A stretch of DNA of 64,000 nucleotides. Source: Gnetum montanum. Taxonomy: Eukaryota; Streptophyta; Gnetopsida; Gnetales; Gnetaceae. This document shows positions 23,330 through 35,993 of the stretch, one piece after another; position 1 is the stretch's first letter, and each line of letters begins with the position of its first letter. Location: the NCBI GenBank assembly GCA_015680685.1, contig MNCI01026966.1, forward strand, positions 494,182 through 558,181, written 5' to 3'. The notes beneath the pieces were generated by a model. The model had not been told where the DNA came from. It worked only from the letters and a program-made list of their open reading frames with translations, and ran no database searches. A program made the position numbers and the translations under genes.

Positions 23330-23610
23330 GGCCCTTGCTCTAGTTTAAGTCCATTGCAATAGTTTAAGGCCATTTCATGCCATGGAAATAGTTTAAGGCA
23401 ATTTCGGGCCATGCAATGCAACTTCCTAGGTTGATTGCCAATTTTAGGCCTTAGTGGGCCATGGCAATAATTTAAGGTCATTTTAGGCTGTGTAATAGTT
23501 TAAGGCCATTTCAGGTCGTTGCTAGTTTTCGCCCATTTTGGGCCATTGCTAGTTTTAGGCCATTTTGGGCCATTGCTAGTTTTAGGCCATTTTGGGCCAT
23601 GTATACGGTA
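23330..23610. repeat. Boundary array i (RE-D, after protease)
   Basis: About nine units with core tagtttaaggccatttnrggcc or gctagttttaggccattttgggcc, spaced 30-40 bp. It lies between the end of the aORF and the protease end. On the element's sense strand the unit reads GGCC-AAAAT-GGCCTAAAACTAGC. Confidence 0.8.
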
Positions 23611-23868
23611 TTGACGACAAGGGCAATGCAAATAGTAAGCTTAATGTAAAATGTAAATTATGCCATTGAAAATATAACAATTTATTGAAGTGATGTGGAG
23701 ACAAGTCTTAATCATGCAATTGTTTCCTAACCTAACATGGGTTAGGCAAGGAATATTACTAGGACACCTTGCAGTGGTATTCATCTATGTTATCGTCTGC
23801 TGTTTGGAAGGGCAACTTGACCCACATTGTTTCTTCATTTGAGTTGACTATTTTGGCCTATTCATTTT

Positions 23869-26800
23869 TCAAACATGGCATTTTAGTTTGAATGGGTGCT
23901 TTTTTTTAGATATTTCTATCTTTGAACCTTGCTCCACATCTACATTGTTTATGGACCAGGGAGCTACTTTGTCACCGTAAATCACTACTTCTCCACCCAT
24001 GTAGGGTAAGTGCATTTCCTGATGTATCGATGAGGAGACAACCCTTAGTTGGGCTAACCATGATCTTCCCAGGATCAGGTTAAATCTTGGCATCTCCTCC
24101 ACCATGATAAATACTATGCTCATGGGGAACTAGTCCCCCTCCACAAAGTTAATGTGCACAGTCCCCTTGACCACCACACGTGCCCCATTGAAAGACTTAA
24201 GGCATGAAGTTGTTGTGGGCTTGATTTGATCTACCAAGCCCACTTGTCAATGATAGGAAATGGGATTACATTGGTAGTAGCTCCATCATCAATGTGTACC
24301 CTACAAATCTTGTATTGGCCCACCTGAATGGTGATGAACATAGGAGCAGTTGTCACTTGACCCTTTTTAGGGTCATCCTTGATATTTTTGTCATGAAATG
24401 TTAACTAGGTTGGCTGTGGTTCTTCAGCCATGGGGGGAAGCATGACAACGTGAATGGCTTTCTCTTCAGTTGGCAAGTTTTTACTAACAAGAATAGATGT
24501 CAACATGTCACGATGCGTTGTAGAAGTTATTATTAGTCGTATAAGTTTAGTGTTGTATTTTTCTATTTTAAGGCCTATTTAACTTGTAAAAGGGCATTTA
24601 AGAAGTCTTGCTTGTTGTCTTATTGTTTGCTAACTTTCTCTTCTTCTATATGCCCCAAGAGGTGAATTTCTCGAGGGGGAGTGTCTTCAGGTTGAACTCT
24701 AAGCTTTCTTGGACTAGAAGGTGATGATTGCATCTGTGCATTGCTATCAGTAGCTAATGACAAAGAGGCCATAGGAACTATAGACAAGGGGGTAGGCTTA
24801 GGGGGGCCTAGTGCAATATGTTCCCTACCCAACTTGTCTGCTAGATTCTCTTCATGCTTCTTTGGACGGGGAGGCTAGGGTGCAGCTCTCGTCACTCAAT
24901 TTTGGGTAGAGGGGGAACTTGCATGCCTTGGCACCTTGATGAAAATTGGTGCCTGCATTGTTGTAGTGGGAGGCGGTGCAGGTTTTACTACAAAAGGGGT
25001 AGCAGATGTCTTGCCAGGGGCCCTGATGTCAAAGGGGGTTTGTGACATAGTATTTTTTGGAGATTCAGCGTTGCAAGGAGGTACACAAACCAAAAATGGT
25101 TCCTATTGTGACTTAGTGTTATCATCAATGCCGATGGAATTGATGGTGTAACCTACATTGTTAGCATTCAGAGGATCTTTGTAAACACCCATCAACTAGT
25201 TTTTAGGTCAAATGGAGCTACTCTAATCTAGGACTAGCTTACCCTAATCAATCATTCATTGAATGTCATCTTTTAATGCTAAGAAAAAATCTATATCATG
25301 CCCACATAGTTAATGATAGTTGCAGAAATTCTCTAACCTGAAATTCCTAGGCACTAGTGGTTCATTAGGTGTAGCCAAGAAGGGGTTTTGAAGGACTTCA
25401 AAGTGCCTTTGGTGATGTTTGAGGGCCTCCTTCGAAATTCATTTATGTTGAATATTCTTGACACCCAAAAATTACTTCAAAAGTTCTAAAGGCTTAATTG
25501 GTAGTGGGGTATACTTTGAACGGTCCTTACACTCAAAGTTTTTCCTTGGCTGAGTTTGCGCTATATGTGTTGACGCCAGGGACTTACTTGTGTTTCTAGA
25601 GTTAGGTGTGGCATTAGTGGGAGATTTAGATGTTGTGGCAGCCTTTTTGTTGTTTTTTTATTAGGATTGGTCTCATTAGACATAGTAGCCACTGTGGTTT
25701 CCATGACCTTGCCTTTCTCCTTTTCCTTCTTCATGTGTGCATTTTTGTAGGTCACGTAGGCTAGATCCCTACTAGGTTCCACTGCATCCTGAATGCTCTT
25801 AGTTTGAGCAAATGCTTGGCTAAGGGACCATGAAGCCAAGTAGTATAGTTTAGACTTGATAAATTAATTTACTACACCCTTGAAGATGGCCAACAAATGG
25901 TCCTTAGCAATCTATTTGTGTATTTCATTTAAAGTTGCACTCCAACGTTGTATAACTTTTTGCATGGATTCTAGCGATTCTTGCTTGACGTTCATGAGTT
26001 AGTCTAGGGTGACCTTCGATTTCAAGTTGTACTTAAAGTGGGTCACAAATTGACTTAGCAACTCCTTCAAGGTGGAGATAGAAGCACGTGGAAATGCACA
26101 GTACTAATATAAGGCTTTTCTGTTAGAAACATGGTGAAGACATGAATGATGGTGTGAGGCCATGATTGCAATAGCAAGGATTTAGACTTGAATGTTACTA
26201 AATGTGCATTCAGGTCACCCTCCCCATTGTATTTTGTAAATTGGAGGAGTTGTATTCTAGGGGGAAATGTAAGCATAGGCACAATCGGGCTGATAGGATC
26301 ACTATGGTGAAAGTCCATGATCTGAACGGTTTGGAAACCGATGACTTTGAGTCATTAAATCTCTTAAGTGAGGGTTTGGATGAGTTGGAAAGCTTGGTTC
26401 AAACCCAAGGATGTTGCGGATGGTTGTGAGGCCACTAGAGTAGCTATCGCTGATGGCACTATTGGTGCAACTGCCAACCCCACTGAGTGTGCTATTGGAA
26501 TAGCTCTTGCCAATGGCGCCATATGAGCAGCCCACATTCCAATAGGTGGTGCTAACAGAGCAGCTACTATTGGTTGCACCATGGGAGTATTCATCTGCCC
26601 AAAGGCTAAGACGGCCCACAATCCTGTGTTCAGTTGTGCTATGTGTGGGTTTTGATACATTTGAGGCTATGTGTACTGTTGCACATGAGATGATTGAACT
26701 ATAGGGAAAGGAGCTATTTTTTTCCACCATGTGGTCAAGGTTTGTCCTAATATTGATGGTGGAATAGGTATAGAGGAGGGAATAGAAATAGGTCCTACAT

Positions 26801-27502
26801 GTGGTTGTGATGTAGGCATTGTGTGCACATACGGTAGCATGGACACTACAAGGGTCAAGTGCAAGGCCTAGACAAATGAGGAGAGATGGTGACTGGAAAA
26901 TGAGTTTGAGGGGCCTACATGCTGATATGCTAAAAACATTTGATGACTTCCCATCACCAAATGGGGTCTAGGTTGTGACCGTGTCCTGGCAATAGCAAAG
27001 GATGTGGAAAATTATGATTGATACAAATAAGAAACAGATGTAGAAGGGACACCTATGGTGTAGATTGGGCCACCTTCTTCTAAGTGGGAGTCCAAATCCT
27101 ATTGGCCATCTTTAAAGGGTTCTTTGTAGTGGGACACTGTGTCCTGTTCTCTTGCCCTACTTACTTGGAAAAGTTGGTTTAGCATCCATTGATACCTCTC
27201 GGTCAATAGTATAGTGGTATTAGAAGTAGGGATGAACTCCCTCCTGTTTCGATAGATGAACTCAAATTTATGTTTCTCTTCGAATTCATGATGGTCCAAT
27301 GGTAGGTTTGCTTGCAATTTTTCACATAGAAAAATGTATCGCTATTTATCTTGAGGTAGACATTCAGGTGATTGCTGTATAGTCTCAAGGATTGCCTCTG
27401 TATCAGCACTGGGCTAGGCAGTCACTTGGGACCTGCCATATTTTGGATAGAGTAGGGTACTTCCAAGCTCAAGGTGGGAACTGTAGTGGTAATAGGATTC
27501 AT
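23869..27502 (-). pseudogene. RE-D gag-protease
   Basis: Colinear with the intact RE-A frame. Start ATG at 27502; N-terminal gag (27409-27099), Gln/Pro-rich spacer with repeats (26864-26364), gag core around 26318-26067 (TKYNGEGDLNAHL), zinc-knuckle region near 25300, protease site IDDGATTN near 24260-24295, and the LILGRSWLAQL end near 24080. Many stops and frameshifts. The role would be particle formation and processing, as for RE-A. Confidence 0.85.
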
Positions 27503-27659
27503 TTTCTATTATGAAAAAGGTACAAAAAGGAAAGATACATGCAAGAAACAGTTGCAAACAATGCATTTTTATGCTAAGCAGTTGTAGTTGAAAACCGTAG
27601 GAGAGATAGTTTGAAACTGGGTATGCTTGTAAGTGTCAGAAACTAGTTTCCTTCACTGG

Positions 27660-28110
27660 TACATCTGCTATGCTGAGTAGGACTACTACATTGATAGAGC
27701 TACTATGCCACACAAGATGCAGGTAGTGTAACACAGTGGATAGGTAGTGTAGTGGAGTAGATAGTTAAAGAATTTCTACATTGGCAAAGTTACTATGCTA
27801 TACAAAGTGTAGGCAGCGTAATGCAGTTGACTGAGTAAGCGATCAATGTATCACATTGATAGGGTTGCTATGCCACACAAGATGTAGGCAACATAATGTA
27901 ATAGATGGGCAACATAACAGGGTAGACAGTCGAAGAACTACTACATTGACAGAGTTACTACACTACCCAAAATGCAGGCAGGGTAACATTGTTGACCAAG
28001 TAAGCAGTTACCGTATCACACTGATAGGGTTTTTATGCCACAAAGGAAGCAAGTAGCATAGCATAGTTGATAAGTAGCATGGTATAGTAAACAGTTGGAG
28101 GCTCTCATCC
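27660..28110. repeat. RE-D leader tandem repeats
   Basis: About five units of roughly 75-92 bp, anchored on (c)attga(t/c)aga/ggg..tatgccacacaagatg at about 27689, 27781, 27855, 27945 and 28020. They lie between the primer-binding site and gag. RE-C has an unrelated-looking array at the same place. Confidence 0.7.
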
Positions 28111-28259
28111 TACAAGGTTCTAGACGAACCGTTGTTGCGACCAATCTACCCCACCCGATGCATAGACAACTACAAGGGTGTCACATATACACTAGTAGGT
28201 GACGGGGTACAAACAATGTGCAAGATTACCCCTAATGCATAGAAAGGGCATAGAGAAGG

Positions 28260-28276
28260 CCCTCCTTCTAGTGCCA
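28260..28276 (-). other. RE-D primer-binding site
   Basis: TGGCACTAGAAGGAGGG on the minus strand, one change from the RE-A site, five bases after the LTR end. Confidence 0.85.
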
Positions 28277-28281
28277 AAAAC

Positions 28282-30649
28282 TGTAGCAGCCGAAAACATC
28301 GGTGGCTAGAACATCGAGAGGTTACCGTGTGTACAGCCTAACCTTGGATCCATGCAAGGGCTGTGCTGGAGAAAATGGAAATGGGGTATCCTAAATGGTC
28401 TGGTTGATCAAAAAGGGACTTACACGGTGTATAATAACCTTTCGTGAACAATGGTTTTAGAATGTTATATGTGGATATTTAGGTGAAGAGAACCATAGCA
28501 CATAGGATAATAAAAAAACGTAAAAAAATATGCGACTGAACAATAAACGTGAAACAATGCACAATTCTGCTATAATGAAATGAAATGGACATTAAGTGAG
28601 AGAGTAAACTACCCCAAAATTAGGGGATTTTCTTCTTGTTTAGCTAAAGAAGGTGTACAGCTAGTATGTAGTACTGGATGGGCATAGCTTACAATGTAAC
28701 AGTATGGTCATAGCTCCTTGATTACTACCAATGGCCTGCTAACAGGAGTTGATGAGCCAGTGTTCGCTAGGCTAAGAGAGATCCTAGAAGTGCAACTATT
28801 GGGGTTTTCTATTTGCCAACCTTTTTCTTTCTAGTCTCCTTGCCAAAGCTAATCACCAAAAATCCAAATGCCAAGATGCCAATCTCTGGAAGTTAATTGC
28901 AAGAAAGTCAAATTGAGAAGTCAAATATTTGAACATTGTTCACTCGGGTATTTATAGAGCTAGGAGTAGGAGAGAGACGTGGTTTGGATGCCATGTGTCC
29001 TGGCTCCCACATGGTCCAAATTATGAATGTGCCATATTGGTGTGTAGTGCTGCACTATAGTGTTATGCTAATGTGCTACGTTGTAGTGCAATGAGGCTGG
29101 ACATGAAACCTGCTAAGCTATGACCATACCATTCAAACTGGATGTGCCAAAATCTAGGGGATTTCCATGTTTTTACAAAAAATACCAATATCAAATGAAA
29201 AGTGGAGCCTATGCTCTAGGGCTATGTCTTCCCTACTCTTGCGAGTAGGGTCAAGCGTAGGGAAAAATTTGGGAATCAACAAGGGGGGTGCAAAACAAAG
29301 AAAATTACTAATCTTGTCTATTGAAAAGATGCCAGAGTAAAAATGACCATTGTCGATGAGTTTTACAGCTGTTGGAGGTGTCCTGGGGCTTCCATGTGAG
29401 TGTTACACTACCTACGCTACCCAACGTATCAGCATAGCATAAATGCCCACATGCTACACTGTGCTACACTACATAGCATAGTCGCTATTCTTGAGATCAA
29501 CCTTACCCAAAAAATGAAGAGACCCCTATGATGTTTGGCTAGAAAAGCAACTTTAGTAATTGGAAACCTTACTTTTCATGTTGAAAGGGCATAGAACCTA
29601 CAGATTTCATCCTTGGGACATTTTTTTAACTTTGTCCTTGCTACACTGTGCAGCATAGCACAGTGTAGCAACTAGTGTGACATGAATCCTTTCTTGATCT
29701 ACAATGCTTTATCTAGAAACTTTGATTGGGATCCAAGGACAAAGTGGGACAGGTAGTCTTGGAGGTTGGTGCATGGCCAAGTACAATCCTTTAGCTAGGG
29801 CAACTTGACAAGGGACCTTCATGCATTCTAACCTTGCTACGCTATGCTATGCTATGTAGCGTAGCATAGCGTAGCACCCAGTTTAACATGAATTTTCACT
29901 CACTTTGCAAATTTTTTTTCATGCAATGTCAATCATGTCCTAGAGTGGTAGAAAAATAAGCATTTTTTATGGACAATTATGTTTACTTTGTTAAAATAGT
30001 TTGTGCGGAAGCATTATCATAGTAGAACTCTGCTACGCTGTGCTACGTTATGTAGTGTAACACAACATAACACTCAAATGAAGATGATTTTTGATGAAAT
30101 TTTCCACATCCTCTTGCATCATGTTGATCATGCTACAAGGATGAAGTGGGGTAGATATCCTAAAGGGCTAAATCATTGTCAACTGCATCTTTGGTGCTTG
30201 ATTAGTCTCAACCTAGCCTACTACACTGTACAATGTAGCATAGCGTAGTAGGTCTTGTAGTTAGAAAACTTGCTAAACTATTTAGTCCATTTTGAACACT
30301 TTCAGCAACTCCTAGCATGGTCCTTGGGTAGACCATTAGTGAGGTCATGTGTCAAGTTGGGCAAGCTTGAGGGTGTAGCAAGCCTGTCAGCCCAGGAGAT
30401 AGAAAATTTGTCAGACTGTATGATCTACCCCTAGTGCCTCTTTCGTGCAAACTAGCATCATGGCTGGGTGCTGCATTGACTATGCTATAGAGGGTGGCAG
30501 GAAGGCTTGGAAGTGGCTTCATAGGCATTAATACTTTTTGGGTGCCATGTTGTCTGCACAGTCCAGCATGACACCACGCTTACATAGATCCTTGCCCAAA
30601 TTTCGGGACTATCCTAAATCATGAGAGTCCCAAAATTGATGGTGTTTCA
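28282..30649 (-). repeat. RE-D 5' LTR
   Basis: Starts TGAAACACCATC at 30649 and ends GCTACA at 28282 on the minus strand, 2,368 bp. It contains five palindromic GCTACGCTATG-type motifs near 29450, 29640, 29840, 30030 and 30220. The flanking five bases on the right are agcct (30650-30654). Confidence 0.88.
28949..28956 (-). promoter_or_regulatory. RE-D 5' LTR TATA box
   Basis: TATAAATA on the minus strand, about 670 bases before the LTR end, in the conserved position. Confidence 0.7.
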
Positions 30650-31045
30650 AGCCTGATGTAAAGAACCCTTTTCTAGCTCTTAAATGAAATATCTTCTTTC
30701 CAAGGACACCTACACAACAAGGATATAACATCAAAATAAGGAAAAAGGGAAGTATTCTCAACCATATTTGTTATTTGATAATTGAATTACATATGGTTCT
30801 TTCGCCTTTCCTTTTTTCTTCAAGATTACCTTTCCTCTTTGGCCTTGTTTTATGCATTGTTTCTAATTAACAATCAAAAGCATAAATAAATAATAAACAA
30901 TAATAATAAGTTATAATTGCTTTCACTTCTTCTCTTTAATTTGCATCTTCTACTCGATCTATAGCCCAAAGTGCACTATCACATCAATAACATTAAAAAA
31001 ATAATTAATAAATAAGAAAATTATAAATAAGATAAATAAATTATT

Positions 31046-31908
31046 ATACCTCATCAATTTCCTTTGGAATTTAAATTTTTGTGAGAGTTCTTTGACCCTT
31101 TTGGCATCTTCAACCTAACTCCTTACAATTGTTTTTTCGTCAAGGTACTCAAGTTGTATATTAGGGTTGAAATGCTTAAGATTGTTAGTTGTAGAATTAT
31201 AACTTAAGAGCAAGGTCATGATTAGGGGTACATAGTTAATGATATAAGTGTTCATAGGGTCTCTCTTAGTAGTCATAACAAGATCCATAGCAAGAAATAA
31301 GATAGATAAACAAGAAAGTAACCAATAAAATGCTCGATCATTCTTTGCACCATGAAGAAGATAGATTGCATAGTAGACATGAGAACACTAAGGTTTCCAC
31401 AAGGCTCTGCTATGTATAAATTAACATATGTGAAAATAAATATTATCATTAAAATCAGCTTGGTAAAATTCCTTCTAAACTAGGGTATAATAAGAAAGAT
31501 AATCAAACATTTATGTTTTACAAAAATCTTTGAACTCAACTAATTTCACACCAGGATTAAATGGATCCTCCTCAACATGAAAATCTAATGCAGTACGTAT
31601 AACATCAAGGATAATCACTAGACTTATAAACATTATTTTAGAAGGAAAATTTTCTAGAATTGGTAAACATTGCATACATATTTTATAAGATCCTTACATT
31701 TAATAATATTAAAAATTGGAAGACCTAATAACTCTAACAACCTTGAAGTTCTAAGATATTCAAAACTAGCAACATCCAACAAACTTAAAACTATATTGGT
31801 AGCCTCAACTACATTATTTTGATGCAAATCAATAGAAATAGAGGTAAAGATACTTGAGGGAGTAGGAGAAGCAAGATAATCTTGATCAAAACACATTGAA
31901 GGAGCCAT
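31046..31908 (-). pseudogene. Possible remnant of a spliced gene, unrecognised
   Basis: Not related to the retroelements around it. A frame of 84 codons starts at 31908 (MAPSMCFDQDYLASPTPSSI) and could be spliced at GTAAGG near 31695. A second open stretch near 31635-31510 contains VIRTALDFHVEEDPFNPGVK. Further open frames near 31420-31290 and 31290-31135 include DPMNTYIINYVPLIMTLLLS and QLEYLDEKTIVRS. A GTATAA donor follows near 31060. The composition looks coding, with host-like intron features, but frames change and stops occur. I do not recognise the family. It could also be another transposon's gene. Confidence 0.35.
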
Positions 31909-34287
31909 CTTGTAACTTGCTATGTTGAATGAAACACCATAAAAAAAGCAAGTTACAGCCTTTCAAGCCTTCACCCCATGAAAAATGAGTCTAAACTTCA
32001 TTCTAAATGTGAATATTTTAATCCAAGAGATGAAATTTCACAAACTTTAGTTTTTGGGACTAAAAAATACATCATAAGTGGTCAAAGCCTCAAGCCCTAA
32101 GTGAAAAAAGCTACATTATGCCTATATTTGGGCTTTTGAGGGGGGGGGGAGGCGGGGGGAGGGTGGTCGAAAATTCCTTTTAGACTTCCAAAATTGGAAT
32201 TTTTATATGTTTTGTGGGGGTTATAATATTTACTATAGTGGAAACACCTAAGGAGGGTATAACCCACCTACAGCTAGCATGGGAAGGTATAACTCTCATT
32301 CCCCAACATGGCTACTACATCCCAACATTGTCCCAACATGGATCCAATGTGGTGTCATTCCTCTAATGTGGGTCCACAATGGATGCCATTCCTCATAGCA
32401 TAGATGCCATCCCCCCAACATGGGTGTTGTACCTCCAACATGGATTCCATAGCCCCACTGTTGCCCATTAACCTTAGCATGGCTCCTACAAGTCCAACAT
32501 TGCTATTGGAAGGCCTAGCAATGGTAAAATTCTTATTTAATATTTTTAGTAAACAGAATGATTTTGGAACATTGGGGGTATCAAAAATTATCATACATAG
32601 TCACCTGCAACACTTGCACATAACAATAATTTATCAGCCATCAAGCAAAAAATTTGTAGCAAAACTTATGGTCAAAAACCCTATAAAACCCAAGCACCAA
32701 CACTATGAAAAGGTCCATGAATTTTGCAATCACATACTTTTGAAATTTTTAGCATTTGAGAGCTCTTGCTATATAGAAAAATGCAACTTCTTGGATCATC
32801 CCAACATGGAAACCAATGTTGCAAATATGGTGCAAGGAGTAGCAAATGTTTGAAAGCATTGGAAGTTGCAAAATCTTCAAATCATGGATTTAATTGTAGT
32901 AGTTTCAACGGATCCTGAATGTCCACTGAAGTGAACCCTCCTTCTACTTTAGGCATATTTTTGTATACATTTCTTGAACTTTCTTTATTTTTGTTAAAAT
33001 AAATTTTATAGTTCTATTTGTATGCAAGATAGATTTATTTGTTCCATTTTGGTGCATTTATTTTCTTAGATCTGCATTACATTTTTATTTTTCTACCCCA
33101 TTTCACATTTTCTAAGTACCTAAGTGATCTACTAGACCATGTAGGATAGCTTGGATTTTGTTTTTTGGAGGCCCTCAAGATCTAGGATTAACGTTGTTTT
33201 GCTAGAATTTTTAACTTTCTAGCAACAAATTTTTTCAATCGCTCTAGTTTTCTGATGCTAGATGGAGGGCCTCTACCAAAGTTTTTTGCCTAATTTAATC
33301 TCTCATTTTTCTACAATCAAGCCTATTGCATGGATGTTTGGTCCTTAAGAAAATTCATAGTAGTTTCCAGATTTTTGAAAGCTAGCATGGGTGTTTGGAT
33401 TTTGACAAAAAAATCATAGTAGTTGCTAGAAATTTTTTAGCAAGGATAATGTTAATACCCTACTAAAACTAAAATAAAACATTGGAAAGCAACCCAAATT
33501 TGAAATTTAATTTTTAGCAAAAACTTTAAAACCTACCAAATGGTAACCCCCCAACGTTGTAGGAGGATGTAATATTTTTAATCTTATTCTTCTTATTCTC
33601 TTCTCTCTCCCTTCATTGTGGATGTTACACCCTCCAGCATGGGTGTCATCCCCCAATGTGGGTGTTACCCCTTAGCATGGGTGTTGGGGTTTTGGCAAAA
33701 ATTTCATAGTAGTTGTCAGAAATTTTTAAAGCTAGCATAGGTATGTGTCATACATGCCCCCTCCCCCCAACCTAGGATGTCATATCCTTGGACCATCCAA
33801 ACCTCTTGCTATAAATTTTTTTCAATAGGGTCAATGTTGCTAATTTTCTAAAAGTCTTACCTTTGGAAAAATCAAAGTTTCTACTTTGTCTTTTTAGCCA
33901 AAACAAGACCTACCATAGGTAAACCATCTCCCCCGCCGCCGCCGCACCCCCCCCCCCCCCCGAATACCAACGTTATGAAGAAAAGTTAAGATTTTATATC
34001 TTATCCCTTTTCTTTTCCCTTTTTTTCTCCTAGTGTTAGTGTGGCAGGATAGTCAAGTGTGGTTGGGGGTTGATACCAACCTTTTGTCATTTGGGTAAAG
34101 GGGTATACCCCCTTAACCTCTCATTAACTATTTATAGCCAACCAAAATTTTCAACCTTTTCTTATCCCTTTTGGCATTTTAAAAATTTCACTTGTAGGAA
34201 TTTCTTTTTCCTTTACTAAGTTAGCCTTCATCAAGATATTTTTCAACACCTTTGCACCATGTCTTCTACCTCTTAACCTAACAAATA
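31909..34287. other. AT-rich unassigned region, possibly containing RE-H 5' sequences
   Basis: No convincing gene. Short repeats of ccaacatgg(n)t occur at 32280-32510 and gcatgggtgt/aatgtgggtgt at 33610-33690. Homopolymers are present: a G run at 32143-32160 and a C run at 33945-33961. TATA-like boxes occur at 32683 (ctataaaa) and 34131 (tatttata). RE-H gag begins at 34288, so its LTR may lie here, but I cannot place its ends or a primer-binding site. The open frame at 32404-32853 (149 codons) is unrecognised and begins inside the repeats. Confidence 0.4.
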
Positions 34288-35993
34288 TGGCATCTAGCCA
34301 AGATGAAGTTCATATGTATGACACAAAAGGCCCCATGGTCATAGAATGAAGGCAATCACTTAGGAAAAGAGGCAGAAACTCAGATTTTGTAGTTATTAAT
34401 GAGTTCTAAAACTTGCTTTGTGCCAAGATACAAGTTGGGCTATTAATACCATGCTCCAAATATGATTCTACACATCAATTTATAATCATATGTCGGGATG
34501 GGAAAAAATACATCCCATCGCCTTATGAAAAAATTTCTCTCACAAATGTTTATGTACAAATGCTCATACAGCTCATAGAGGTTAATGATTTTATTGAGGG
34601 AATTAGACTAGAGGATCATCAAGAAGAGAAAGATGAATTTGAGGCTGAGCTGAACAACTTCATTAAAAGTGTTTTCCTATCTCTAGCATCCTAAACAACC
34701 ACATCCAACTCTACATTTCTTATCTCATTAATGAAATAGATTCCTCAACCCAATGCCTAGCCATCCTACGATGTTTGGGTCCACACCTATCATTTCCACA
34801 CACTAGATAAAACATGTCTTTCAATCCATCTCCTTATTCTCATAGATGCCCTTTGGCACACAACCTCACTCAATTCATCTAGCCATGATGAGTTCTACCT
34901 CACCACTCCCTTTGACATACAAGCAAGACCCTCATTGGTGCTTGAGGCAACACAAGCCTCTCATACACCACTTTTCCCCTTTGTGCATCAAGTTCTAGCA
35001 CAAACATCTTTCTCATTATTTAGCTCACATATGACCACCATAACCTAGCCTCTCCCTTCAATACCATATCCTATCATGAGGCCACGAGCCTCTTAACTTC
35101 CTTCTCAACCATCAATATGAGCATTGTAGCCCATAGGAATGCCCCAAGGCTTGGGTCAAGCCTTTCAAATGATCCATGACTTTACTAAAGAGCTGTGAAA
35201 AGTTAAGGCCAATACAACTCAAATACTCAAGGTTCTATATTTTTACTAAGATGATCCTATAAGTCCTATGATGCCTCAAGTAACCTTTCCCACTAGCTTG
35301 CCTACTCCAAACTTCACCAAATACAATGATGAAGGGGATCACAATGCATATCCAATCACATTTTGGTTTGAGTACCTCTTTTTTCAAGCTTGGTCTCATA
35401 CAATATTAAGAATTTTCCCCATGTCTCTTAATGATAAATCTCTAGATTAGTATCAAACCTTGCCTAGAGGTTCCATCTCTTTCCTTGAGGACTTGATTAA
35501 CTAATTTTTCAACTGCTTTAGATACAACTTGAATCTGGATGCTACATTAGATTAATTGATGAAGGTGAGGTAAGGACTACTTAAACCAGTCAAAAGTTTC
35601 ATTCAAAGGTGGAACTCAACACTTAACAAGATCTTGGAGCCTATTGCTAAAACTCATTTGTTGACCATTTACAAGGGAGTAGTAAATGACTTTATGAAGT
35701 CAAATTTGTACCACGTAGAGGCCCAATCACTAAGCTAAGCCTTCTCACAAACTAAGAACATTGAGGAGGTAGCTGAGGTAAGCAATGATCTAGCCTATGT
35801 GGCCTATAAAAAGTAACATGTAAGAAGGGATAGGTATTAAACCAAACAAGAACACACAAATGTGGTTATAATAACAAAATATTCAAAGCAAGAGGAAAGG
35901 CAGGGATCACCACCACACAACACATCTCTCGACTCATTGCAACCATCCACTTTCTATGCCCCAAATCAACCAAGACCAAACTTTGGATGTAAG
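34288..35993 (+). pseudogene. RE-H gag relic
   Basis: Fifth member of the family, on the plus strand. It starts with ATG at 34288 and aligns with RE-A gag: CAKIQVGLLI then KKYIPSPYEKISL at 34413-34694, core FTKYNDEGDHNAY at about 35310, LNKILEPIAKTHLL and VVNDFMKSNLYH at about 35620-35710. About ten in-frame stops. It is cut at 35993 by the RE-F LTR; the rest would lie beyond RE-F, outside the window. Confidence 0.8.

Larger units (their letters stand above)
6058..30649 (-). mobile_element. RE-D, old Tat-like Ty3/gypsy element with partial tandem duplication
   Basis: Read right to left: 5' LTR (30649-28282), primer site, repeated leader, gag-protease (27502-23869), array i, antisense cassette (about 23330-17966), array ii, RT-RNH-aRNH-IN (17590-14136), array iii, 3' untranslated region, polypurine tract and 3' LTR (12345-10328, truncated). 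A second copy of the linker-IN-3'UTR-LTR segment follows (10327-6058), cut by the insertion of RE-A. By eye, 5' and 3' LTRs differ at roughly 15% of sites, so the element is old. All coding parts contain stops and frameshifts. Confidence 0.85.

Noticed and set aside
32935-32955. Minus-strand resemblance to the primer-binding site (ccctccttctactttaggca)
   Set aside because: The key TGGCGC end is not preserved and no LTR end adjoins it; probably chance.
33945-33961. Long C run as a functional G-quadruplex
   Set aside because: A pure homopolymer next to CCG repeats in low-complexity DNA; length is unreliable in assembly and nothing links it to a gene.
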